A stretch of 8,450 bases of DNA from Caryophanales bacterium UBA6448 (GTDB lineage: Bacteria > Bacillota_I > Bacilli_A > RF39 > UBA660): positions 7,009 to 15,458 of the forward strand of contig DJOC01000085.1 in the NCBI GenBank assembly GCA_002439555.1, given 5' to 3'. A model generated the notes under the pieces. That model saw nothing but the letters and a program-made list of their open reading frames with translations, was not told the DNA's origin and did no database searches. Shown here piece after piece: positions 1-5,192 of this stretch. The first letter of the stretch is position 1; each line of letters begins with the position of its first letter. The position numbers and the translations under genes are program-made.

Positions 1-579
1 ATTATAATAATCATTTATTTCATTTATTACTGAAGTAACACTTTCAGGTAATTTTTCTACTGGCGTATTACTTTGCATACAACTAACAATTTGGGACGCT
101 TTAGAATCTTTTATATAACTTGGGCCATCTTTGGGAATATTATAAATTTCCATATTGGGACTATCCTTTTTATCTATTTCAAAAAAATAATTTTCATACT
201 CTTCATTTTGCGAAGATAAAGCAAAACTTGCTCCAACACTTATAACCGTTAAAACAACAATTATAGCTCCTAAAACAATTAATAATTTAGATCTATTTGA
301 TTTTAACAAATCAATAAATTTTTCCTTATTAGATAATTTTTCAACTGGTTTTAAAGCTTTTTTAATTTTAGCAATATCTTCCCTACTTAATGAAGGAATT
401 TTTTTTATTAACTTTTCTATTTCTTCTTCAGTATAATCCTTAATAACTGGAAGTGATGTGGTAAGCATTTCAATTTGCTCGCTATCTAAATCCTTTATTA
501 TAGGAACTGCTGTAGTTAAAAATTCAATATCTTCTTGCGTAGTATTTTCATTTAAATTGTCATTAACCTCTTTATTCAT
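1..579 (-). CDS. Single-pass membrane protein with repeated cytoplasmic N-terminus (3' end off window)
   Basis: Not in a family I recognise. An open frame of 193 codons reads from ATG at 579 to the window edge, so the C-terminus is missing. The start is supported by a good ribosome binding site (AGGTGAG, about 4 nt before ATG). Residues 1-97 are hydrophilic and lysine/glutamate-rich and contain three degenerate copies of a roughly 18-residue unit (about residues 15-70; compare FLTTAVPIIKDL with MLTTSLPVIKDY). Residues about 99-121 form one membrane helix, with basic residues before it, so the N-terminus should be cytoplasmic and the rest outside. The external part begins with a Ser/Lys/Asp-rich linker, and from about 178 a helix-like stretch (VTSVINEINDYY) may open a folded domain. 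That layout resembles secreted serine-hydrolase (beta-lactamase-like) proteins of Firmicutes, but no catalytic motif lies inside the window, so this is only a guess. It lies downstream of the XRE regulator on the same strand, separated by a terminator. Confidence 0.75.
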   Translation of the reverse strand, partial: MNKEVNDNLNENTTQEDIEFLTTAVPIIKDLDSEQIEMLTTSLPVIKDYTEEEIEKLIKKIPSLSREDIAKIKKALKPVEKLSNKEKFIDLLKSNRSKLLIVLGAIIVVLTVISVGASFALSSQNEEYENYFFEIDKKDSPNMEIYNIPKDGPSYIKDSKASQIVSCMQSNTPVEKLPESVTSVINEINDYYN

Positions 580-589
580 TCTCTCACCT

Positions 590-606
590 ATTATATTAAT
601 AGTATA
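590..606 (-). promoter_or_regulatory. Candidate -10 elements for the 579 gene
   Basis: On the minus strand TATACT (606-601) and TATAAT (595-590) lie upstream of the ATG at 579. TATACT would give a leader of about 15 nt that still contains the ribosome binding site; TATAAT would start transcription inside it. No good -35 is seen, since the expected place is the U-run of the preceding terminator. Weak call in AT-rich DNA. Confidence 0.3.
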
Positions 607-621
607 CAATAAAAAAGGAAT

Positions 622-652
622 AAAAAAAAGATGCGATTTTTACTTGCATCTT
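622..652 (-). terminator. Intrinsic terminator of the XRE regulator gene
   Basis: Read on the minus strand, a 7-bp stem AAGATGC/GCATCTT (652-646 with 634-628) closes an 11-nt loop and is followed by a run of eight T. The first stem arm overlaps the TAA stop of the regulator (653-651), so the hairpin starts inside the stop codon. Confidence 0.75.
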
Positions 653-1331
653 AACAATTTTTAAATTTTATTGGAACTTTATAAGTAACATTTTTCTCTT
701 CATCAATTTTAGCACTAATTTCTAAAAATAAACTACTATCTTTATAATATTTACAAGAGGGAGAATAATCATTAATTACAAAAGAAATCATTTTCAAATA
801 TTCTTTTAAAGAAACTGGTGTATATTCATCATATTCCTTTTCGGAAATAACATTTAAAATATCTTGATGTTTTTCATATAAAGTGCATTTTATATAAGAA
901 TATTTTTGATTATCATCAGCGTTATAATCAATGTTTAAGTAGATTGAGGATTTATCTTCATCGTAAGTTATGCTTCCTGTTACCTTTATATCTTTTGTTT
1001 CACCATTTAAAGTTTTAAATTCATAGTTATTTTTATGAAGTAGTAAAATAACTATTAAAGATACTAAAATAGAAACTATAATTGCAATGGTTACTACTAC
1101 TTTTTTAGAAAAATGCTTTTTGCTAACACTTTTTTTACCGGCAATTAAATAATTTAAATCCACATTAAATTTATTAGATATTTCTCTTAAAATAATAATG
1201 TCGGGAATACTTTTTCCATTTTCCCATTTTGAAACAGCTTGATAAGTAACACCCAAAATAGACGCAAATTCATTTTGCGTTAAATTATTTTTCTTACGGA
1301 TGTCCTTTATTATACTACCTATCTCTTCCAT
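651..1331 (-). CDS. Membrane-anchored XRE-family HTH transcriptional regulator
   Basis: Cytoplasmic DNA-binding domain joined to an outside sensor-like domain, 226 aa. Residues 1-64 form an XRE/Cro-C1 helix-turn-helix: LTQNEFASILGVT then YQAVSKWENGKSIP (17-44) is the classic helix 2-turn-helix 3 signature. A basic linker (65-77) leads to one membrane helix (about 78-99), then about 125 residues of beta-rich sequence ending in Cys, which resembles no domain I can name. I chose ATG at 1331 because XRE proteins start just before this first helix; the in-frame TTG at 1367 would add 12 residues and would put coding sequence over the control region. No clear Shine-Dalgarno precedes 1331. It is divergent from the GH25 lipoprotein, and the shared 59-bp gap holds a palindrome that could be its operator. 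Inferred role: senses an envelope signal and controls the lysozyme gene and itself. HTH and membrane call firm, target inferred. Confidence 0.88.
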   Translation of the reverse strand: MEEIGSIIKDIRKKNNLTQNEFASILGVTYQAVSKWENGKSIPDIIILREISNKFNVDLNYLIAGKKSVSKKHFSKKVVVTIAIIVSILVSLIVILLLHKNNYEFKTLNGETKDIKVTGSITYDEDKSSIYLNIDYNADDNQKYSYIKCTLYEKHQDILNVISEKEYDEYTPVSLKEYLKMISFVINDYSPSCKYYKDSSLFLEISAKIDEEKNVTYKVPIKFKNC

Positions 1332-1335
1332 AAAT

Positions 1336-1384
1336 ATTATATTACCATAAAACTGTTGTACTATCAAATAATTATTGATACAAT
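1336..1384. promoter_or_regulatory. Divergent promoters interleaved with a 19-bp palindromic operator
   Basis: The perfect inverted repeat TATCAA-N7-TTGATA occupies 1362-1380. For the + gene, TTGTAC (1356-1361) and TACAAT (1379-1384) sit 17 bp apart, with the palindrome filling the spacer and entering the -10. For the - gene, TTGATA (1367-1362, the left half-site on the other strand) is followed by TAATAT (1344-1339) at 17 bp, or TATAAT (1341-1336) at 20 bp. A second minus reading, TTGTAT (1383-1378) with TACAAC (1360-1355), also has 17-bp spacing but a poorer -10. A protein on the palindrome would block both directions. With the better -10 elements both transcripts would start at or next to the ATG. 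Confidence 0.6.
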
Positions 1385-1390
1385 TAATAT

Positions 1391-2524
1391 ATGAAAAAAA
1401 TATTGTTGATAATTTGTTTATTATTTTTATGTTCTTGCAAAAAAAATGTTGCTTTATATAAAGATAGTTTTGATTATGGAGCTAAAGTTGATATAAAAAA
1501 TATAACTGATAAGAAATTTAAATGTCAAAGTAAAATACTTGATACATTAAAGTTAGGCAAACATAATGATACTATGATTTGTAATAAAAAAGAATATCAA
1601 ATAAGTTATAATGTTGTAGATAATGAAAAACCAATTATATGGATAGGAAGTACGATAACAAGAACACCAGGTTATAATGAAGACATTTCTAAAGAACTAA
1701 CCTGTATGGATAATGCCGATAGAACTCCTTTAACAAATATAACGGGAGATTTTGATATAAATACACCTGGAACTTATGATTTAACTTTTACTTGTACTGA
1801 CTATTCAGGTAATAGTTCAAGTAAAGATTTTAAATTAGTTGTTAAAGAAAAAAGTACAGGTGCTGGAGGATCTTATACAGGTGCTTTAACTAATTACCTT
1901 GATTTTAAAGATGTTTATAATGAAAGAAAAAATGATAATACTTTAGTGGGCATCGACGTTTCAAAATATCAAGGAGATATAGATTGGCAAAAAGTTAAAG
2001 ATGCGGGTGTTGAATTTGCGATCATTAGACTAGGCTACAGATACTTTTATGATGAACCACTATCACTTGACCCTTATTTTCAAAAAAATATTGAGGGAGC
2101 CTCTAAAGTGGGAATTAAGATAGGTTTATATTTCTATTCTTATGCAAAAAATGAAAAAGACGCTACCGAGGAAGCAAATTTCGTACTTGATAATATAAAA
2201 GGTTACAACATTGAAATGCCAATTGCCTTTGATTGGGAAAGTTTTAACTACTTTAATGCTGGTCAAATGAATTTATTTGATTTAAGAGGTGCCTCAAATG
2301 CATTTTTAAAAACTATTAAAGATGCTGGATTCACACCAGTGCATTATGCAAGTAAATCATACCTTGAATATATTTGGCTTCCTGTAGATCATGATATATG
2401 GCTTGCTCACTATACAAAAGAAACATCTTATAAAGGTGATTATGTAATGTGGCAACTTGCTAGTAATGGTAAAGTCGATGGAATTAATAATTATGTTGAT
2501 ATTAATGTATATTATAAAAACTAG
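1391..2524 (+). CDS. GH25 lysozyme (muramidase) lipoprotein with Ig-like domains
   Basis: Cleaves the MurNAc-beta-1,4-GlcNAc bond of peptidoglycan at the outer membrane face. Residues 1-16 are a lipoprotein signal: MKK, a hydrophobic core, then lipobox LCSC with Cys16 as the lipidated residue. Residues about 28-77 and 78-152 look like two bacterial Ig/HYR-type beta domains (the second has DNEKP at its start and TPGTYDLTFTCTDYSGN near its end). A Gly/Ser/Thr linker (153-163) leads to the GH25 domain, about 185-377: GIDVSKYQGDIDW (187-199), GLYFYSYA (245-252), the catalytic-type Asp281-Trp-Glu283, IWLAHY (336-341), MWQLASNG (353-360) and VDINV (369-373). Asp189, Asp281 and Glu283 match the conserved active-site acids of the family, so it should be active. 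The start is fixed by the signal peptide, yet no ribosome binding site precedes it. Divergent from the XRE regulator. The stop lies in a bidirectional terminator. Confidence 0.93.
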   Translation: MKKILLIICLLFLCSCKKNVALYKDSFDYGAKVDIKNITDKKFKCQSKILDTLKLGKHNDTMICNKKEYQISYNVVDNEKPIIWIGSTITRTPGYNEDISKELTCMDNADRTPLTNITGDFDINTPGTYDLTFTCTDYSGNSSSKDFKLVVKEKSTGAGGSYTGALTNYLDFKDVYNERKNDNTLVGIDVSKYQGDIDWQKVKDAGVEFAIIRLGYRYFYDEPLSLDPYFQKNIEGASKVGIKIGLYFYSYAKNEKDATEEANFVLDNIKGYNIEMPIAFDWESFNYFNAGQMNLFDLRGASNAFLKTIKDAGFTPVHYASKSYLEYIWLPVDHDIWLAHYTKETSYKGDYVMWQLASNGKVDGINNYVDINVYYKN

Positions 2525-2542
2525 AATTGAATCTAGTTTTTT
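2516..2542. terminator. Bidirectional intrinsic terminator between convergent genes
   Basis: ACTAGA (2520-2525) pairs with TCTAGT (2532-2537) around a 6-nt loop; outer A and T runs extend the stem and give a U-run on both strands. The TAG stop of the GH25 gene (2522-2524) is in the left arm and the TAG stop of the minus-strand CmpB gene (2535-2533) in the right arm, so one hairpin ends both genes. Confidence 0.85.
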
Positions 2543-3093
2543 CTTACAATATGGGCTCCCCTTACAATATTTGGCTTTTTCGTAGAGTAAATATTATCTA
2601 CTAAATATAATGAAAGAAGTATAACACTAACTATAGATAAAACTTTATAATTAACCTTTTTTAATAAATTTATTATCTTTGGAATAACAAAATAATAAAG
2701 AATTGTTGCAAGCATAGCAAACACTAATGTATATAAAAGACATATTCTACCATTTAAATTAAATGGCTTTTTTGAGTAATCCCACCATACCATACCTTTG
2801 GTTAATTCTAAATAAAAGGAAGTTGCATATTCAATAACAGCACTAATTATAAATGATAAAGAAAATACAATTATAGGTTTCTTATAAAATTTCTTTAATA
2901 AAATATATATAATTAGTCCGCCAAATCCATAAATAGGAAGCCACGGTCCGTGAAGTACTCCACGATTTATAAATCCGTGACCTTTTCTAATTTCATTAAG
3001 AACCTCGAAACACCAACCTATAAAAGCTAAAGTAAAAAATAGCATTATATAAATAACTAAGTTATTTTTTTCCTTTTGACTTACTTCTTTCAT
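2533..3093 (-). CDS. CmpB-family membrane protein (PF06541, 'putative ABC transporter permease'), second copy
   Basis: A polytopic membrane protein of 186 aa; the family is named as a putative ABC-transporter permease but its biochemical role is not established. Family motifs in order: IGWCFE (25-30), FINRGVLHGP then PIYGFG (41-58), IEYATSFYLE (88-97), then WWDYSKKPFNLNGRICL (103-119). Hydrophobic segments lie at about 13-28, 50-66, 74-94, 118-137 and 149-166. It is paralogous to the gene just upstream and overlaps its 3' end by 32 bp in another frame, which implies translational coupling. The ATG at 3093 has AAAGGA about 11 nt upstream, inside the upstream gene; the next ATG (3045) has no site and would cut into the first membrane segment. 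Last gene of the HD-CmpB-CmpB operon. No ATP-binding subunit is adjacent, so the transporter name should be read with caution. Confidence 0.82.
   Translation of the reverse strand: MKEVSQKEKNNLVIYIMLFFTLAFIGWCFEVLNEIRKGHGFINRGVLHGPWLPIYGFGGLIIYILLKKFYKKPIIVFSLSFIISAVIEYATSFYLELTKGMVWWDYSKKPFNLNGRICLLYTLVFAMLATILYYFVIPKIINLLKKVNYKVLSIVSVILLSLYLVDNIYSTKKPNIVRGAHIVRKN
2741..2788. repeat. 48-nt tract shared by the CmpB paralogs (copy in the downstream gene)
   Basis: Matches 3504-3551 in the same orientation at 46 of 48 positions. It encodes the WWDYSKKPFN(I/L)NGRICL motif. Identity falls sharply on both sides, unlike the rest of the two genes. Confidence 0.8.
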
Positions 3094-3826
3094 TTTTTAC
3101 TATTTCCTTTAATTTGTTTTTTTCTTTTTTGATCTTATTTTTGAACTTCTCTTGTTTCTTTTTAATTTTTTCTTTTTCCCTAATAATCTTTTCTTTACCC
3201 TCTTTTAATTTCTCTGGAAAAATAATTACAAATTTATTACCAAGTAATGATTTACTTAATATTTCTTTACCTTTTTGAGATATTTCTCTTGTATTATCTC
3301 TTTTCTTAAATGTGTTTTCACTTTTTATTTTAAATATCAACTTATATGAAAGAATATTATCAAGTATAAATGTAATAAGCATTACATAAAAAGCAATATT
3401 GATTTTAAGCGGAGAAAATCTTAAAATTAAAGTTCTTAAATATGGATCAACAACTTTAATAAGAATAAGACCCATTACCCCAAAGCAAAGTGCATTTTTA
3501 AGGCATATTCTACCATTTATATTAAATGGCTTTTTGGAGTAATCCCACCATCTAGCATTAAATAGTTTTTCCATAACATAACTTGATAAATATTCCACTG
3601 TGCAGCATATTATAAGTGCTAAAGAAAATATTGCTAAAGAATTTGAAAACCTATTTAAAAGAATGGTCATAAATATTGCAGAATAACCATATATAGGGCA
3701 ATATGGTCCTAATAAAAATCCCCTGTTAATAAAACCTTTTTTAGGATCGTAAGTAACTATTTCTTCGCATATCCATCCAAATATTGAATAAAGCATAAAT
3801 AATATAAAATATATTTTTATTTTCAT
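3062..3826 (-). CDS. CmpB-family membrane protein (PF06541) with a lysine-rich C-terminal tail, first copy
   Basis: Polytopic membrane protein, 254 aa. The first 165 residues carry the full family pattern: IFGWICEE (15-22), FINRGFLLGPYCPIYG (32-47), VEYLSSYVMEKLF (77-89), WWDYSKKPFNINGRICL (93-109) and VVDPYL (125-130), with hydrophobic segments around 5-20, 45-58, 63-80, 108-126 and 143-160. After the last segment it continues for about 85 residues that its paralog lacks. The end of this tail (about 206-254) is almost entirely Lys, Glu, Ile and Asn, predicted as a long charged cytoplasmic helix or coiled coil. ATG at 3826 is preceded by a GAAGGG site about 7 nt away and lies 2 nt after the stop of the HD gene, so the two are one transcript. 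Substrate unknown. Confidence 0.84.
   Translation of the reverse strand: MKIKIYFILFMLYSIFGWICEEIVTYDPKKGFINRGFLLGPYCPIYGYSAIFMTILLNRFSNSLAIFSLALIICCTVEYLSSYVMEKLFNARWWDYSKKPFNINGRICLKNALCFGVMGLILIKVVDPYLRTLILRFSPLKINIAFYVMLITFILDNILSYKLIFKIKSENTFKKRDNTREISQKGKEILSKSLLGNKFVIIFPEKLKEGKEKIIREKEKIKKKQEKFKNKIKKEKNKLKEIVKNERSKSKGKK
3504..3551. repeat. 48-nt tract shared by the CmpB paralogs (copy in the upstream gene)
   Basis: Partner of 2741-2788, differing at two positions. Both copies lie in the same frame and encode the most conserved motif of the family. Confidence 0.8.
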
Positions 3827-3828
3827 AA

Positions 3829-4317
3829 CTAACCCTTCTTTCTAATACCCAAGTATTTTAAATAACTTTTTGGATGTTTTAATATTTTAAAAGAACATTT
3901 TTTATCCATTAAACTTACTACCCAACTTTCTTTATATTTAGGTAATGTTATATTAAGTGGAAACATATGTCTTAAAATAATGTTTTCAACCTTTTTATTC
4001 ATAAGGTTTGGAAAAGTTTTTCTTGAATTTTCCAAAGCCTCCCTTGCGTGGACGAAACCGTGCATTTTAAAAAATGATTTATGAGTTTTATTTAACTGCC
4101 AGTCTTTATAATAAAAATCATGAAGTAATCCTCCGATAGCGGCTGATTTATAATCTAAATGATGTTTTTTTGCAAATTTATAAGCAAAATACGCAACTGC
4201 CATTGAATGATCATATACCGATTCATTTTCGTGATGATGATAATTTTTCCTTTTTAAAAATTCCTCATTTGTAATAATTGGATTAATAATATCTAAAAAT
4301 TCTTGTTCATATTTCAT
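3829..4317 (-). CDS. HD-domain phosphohydrolase
   Basis: Small metal-dependent phosphohydrolase of the HD superfamily, 162 aa, cytosolic. The metal ligands are visible in order: His37 in VYDHSMAVAYFAY, His66-Asp67 in GGLLHDFYYKDW, His117 in ILRHMFPL and Asp138 in SLMDKK; His90 in GFVHAREAL may add a second metal site. It is close in size and pattern to the short HD proteins of Clostridia and Bacilli that act on nucleotides or unknown phosphoesters; no substrate can be read from the sequence. Residues 27-30 add a HHHE cluster. ATG at 4317 has AAGGAA 6 nt upstream. It is the first gene of a three-gene operon with the two CmpB membrane proteins (2-nt gap to the next start), so a function linked to that membrane pair is likely. 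Confidence 0.87.
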   Translation of the reverse strand: MKYEQEFLDIINPIITNEEFLKRKNYHHHENESVYDHSMAVAYFAYKFAKKHHLDYKSAAIGGLLHDFYYKDWQLNKTHKSFFKMHGFVHAREALENSRKTFPNLMNKKVENIILRHMFPLNITLPKYKESWVVSLMDKKCSFKILKHPKSYLKYLGIRKKG

Positions 4318-4361
4318 AACTATTCCTTATTATTATGCCTAACTACATAACTTACATACTC

Positions 4362-4395
4362 ATTATATAATAAATAACCTTAAAATAAAAGGTTA
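4362..4395 (-). promoter_or_regulatory. Promoter of the HD-CmpB operon overlapped by a 21-bp inverted repeat
   Basis: On the minus strand TATAAT (4367-4362) would start transcription near 4355, giving a 38-nt leader with the ribosome binding site. The -35 place (4390-4385) reads TTTTAT, a poor match. The inverted repeat TAACCTT-N7-AAGGTTA (4375-4381 with 4389-4395) sits across the -35 and spacer, where a repressor or activator would bind. As RNA it would be upstream of the start site, so an operator is likelier than a leader hairpin. Confidence 0.45.
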
Positions 4396-4404
4396 ATACC
4401 TATT

Positions 4405-4428
4405 AAAAAAACTTGGAATAGTCCAAGT
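4405..4428 (-). terminator. Intrinsic terminator of tRNA-His
   Basis: On the minus strand ACTTGGA-CTAT-TCCAAGT forms a perfect 7-bp stem with a 4-nt loop, followed by seven T. It lies 12 nt past the CCA end of tRNA-His. Confidence 0.85.
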
Positions 4429-4440
4429 AATTTATATCTA

Positions 4441-4517
4441 TGGGGCGAAATAAGGGAGTCGAACCCTTGCATAATAGAGCCACAATCTACCGTGTTAACC
4501 ACTTCACCAATTCCGCC
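4441..4517 (-). tRNA. tRNA-His (anticodon GTG)
   Basis: A 77-nt cloverleaf read on the minus strand. The acceptor stem is 8 bp, as expected for histidine tRNA: the encoded G-1 (4517) pairs with C73, and the CCA end is encoded (4443-4441). D stem GTG/CAC, anticodon stem GTAGA/TCTAT around the loop TTGTGGC, T arm AAGGG-TTCGACT-CCCTT. The extra G-1:C73 pair, the histidyl-tRNA synthetase identity element, confirms the assignment. It has its own promoter and terminator. Confidence 0.96.
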
Positions 4518-4527
4518 ATAAGACATT

Positions 4528-4559
4528 ATTATACTACCAAAAAAAAAGATATTTGGCAA
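4528..4559 (-). promoter_or_regulatory. Promoter of tRNA-His
   Basis: TTGCCA (4559-4554) is followed at 17 bp by TAGTAT (4536-4531), or at 20 bp by TATAAT (4533-4528); either starts transcription just upstream of G-1 at 4517. The spacer is mostly a T-run, and the -35 lies in the terminator hairpin of the sigma-factor gene. Confidence 0.55.
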
Positions 4560-4573
4560 GCACTTTTGCTAAA
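4539..4573 (-). terminator. Weak intrinsic terminator after the sigma-factor gene
   Basis: On the minus strand TTTAGCAA (4573-4566) pairs with TTGCCAAA (4559-4552) with one A·C mismatch and a 6-nt loop; a run of nine T (4547-4539) follows after a few bases. The TAG stop (4571-4569) is in the first arm. The mismatch makes it weaker than the other hairpins here, so some read-through into tRNA-His is possible. Confidence 0.5.
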
Positions 4574-5192
4574 TTAATCCTTCTTTTTCAATTAAATCTT
4601 TCATTTTTATTTTAATTCTTTTTATTGCATTATCAATTTGCTTCGGAGATTTGTTCATTATTTTGGCTATTTCATTATAAGAAAAGTTATTTACCATATA
4701 ATTAAAGACAGTATACTCAAATTCAGATAAATTATTTTTCGCAAGCATATAAATTTTATTGGAATTTTCTTTTTCCATTAAACTATGCAAAGGATTTGAT
4801 TTATTTTCATCAGATAAAAGATTTTTAGGAGTTATATTATCATCACTAACTAAAAAATCTAGTGATAAAGACTCATTTATTGTTTGCTGCTTTCCACTCA
4901 TAGCGTGTCTTATATAATTTAAAAGTCTTCGCTCAATGCATACATATAAAAATGTTTTTAAAGAGGCATATTTAGTGGATGTAAAAGAATGAATTCCATC
5001 ACTGAAAGCATATAAAGCCTCACATTTTATTTCATCATAATTAATCCTATAATATCTTATTGCTCTTTGATACTTTTTTATTAATATATCTACTAAATAA
5101 GAATATTTATCATAAATAATATTTCTAACGTTTTCATCATTTTCTTCGAGCAATGTTATAAGTTCTACATCATCAATATCACTATAATTCAT
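4569..5192 (-). CDS. sigH: RNA polymerase sigma factor, SigH-like (sigma-70 family)
   Basis: Directs RNA polymerase to a separate promoter class. 207 aa, near the usual length of SigH. Region 2: IKCEALYAFSDGIHSF (55-70, core-binding and -10 helix) and SLKTFLYVCIERRLLNYIRHA (77-97). Region 4: LSEFEYTVFNYMV (155-167), then the helix-turn-helix SYNEIAKIMNKSPKQIDNAIKRIK (171-194), where the family has SYQEI and KSIDNALQR; this IDNA-I-R pattern is typical of SigH rather than ECF factors. The start overlaps the rlmB stop by one base (TAATG), with AGGATGG just upstream, so the two are translationally coupled. rlmB-yacP-sigH is the Bacillus order; here yacP is absent. In sporulating Bacilli SigH serves sporulation and competence; in non-sporulating relatives competence-like roles are known. 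Which applies cannot be told from this window. Confidence 0.83.
   Translation of the reverse strand: MNYSDIDDVELITLLEENDENVRNIIYDKYSYLVDILIKKYQRAIRYYRINYDEIKCEALYAFSDGIHSFTSTKYASLKTFLYVCIERRLLNYIRHAMSGKQQTINESLSLDFLVSDDNITPKNLLSDENKSNPLHSLMEKENSNKIYMLAKNNLSEFEYTVFNYMVNNFSYNEIAKIMNKSPKQIDNAIKRIKIKMKDLIEKEGLI

Noticed and set aside
458..664. Open frame of 68 codons on the plus strand
   Set aside because: Antisense to the 579 membrane protein, which has a good ribosome binding site, a repeat and a membrane helix; the plus frame has none and runs through the terminator hairpin.
1332..1367. TTG start at 1367 adding 12 residues to the XRE regulator
   Set aside because: It would place coding sequence over the palindrome and promoters, lacks a ribosome binding site, and XRE proteins normally start just before the first helix (ATG 1331).
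2741..3551. The 48-nt repeated tract as a mobile-element end or CRISPR-like repeat
   Set aside because: Both copies are in-frame parts of homologous membrane-protein genes and encode the same conserved motif; there are only two, with no flanking duplication.
4318..4361. Riboswitch or leader peptide ahead of the HD operon
   Set aside because: The predicted leader is only about 38 nt and has no stable fold or terminator; the nearby inverted repeat lies upstream of the start site.
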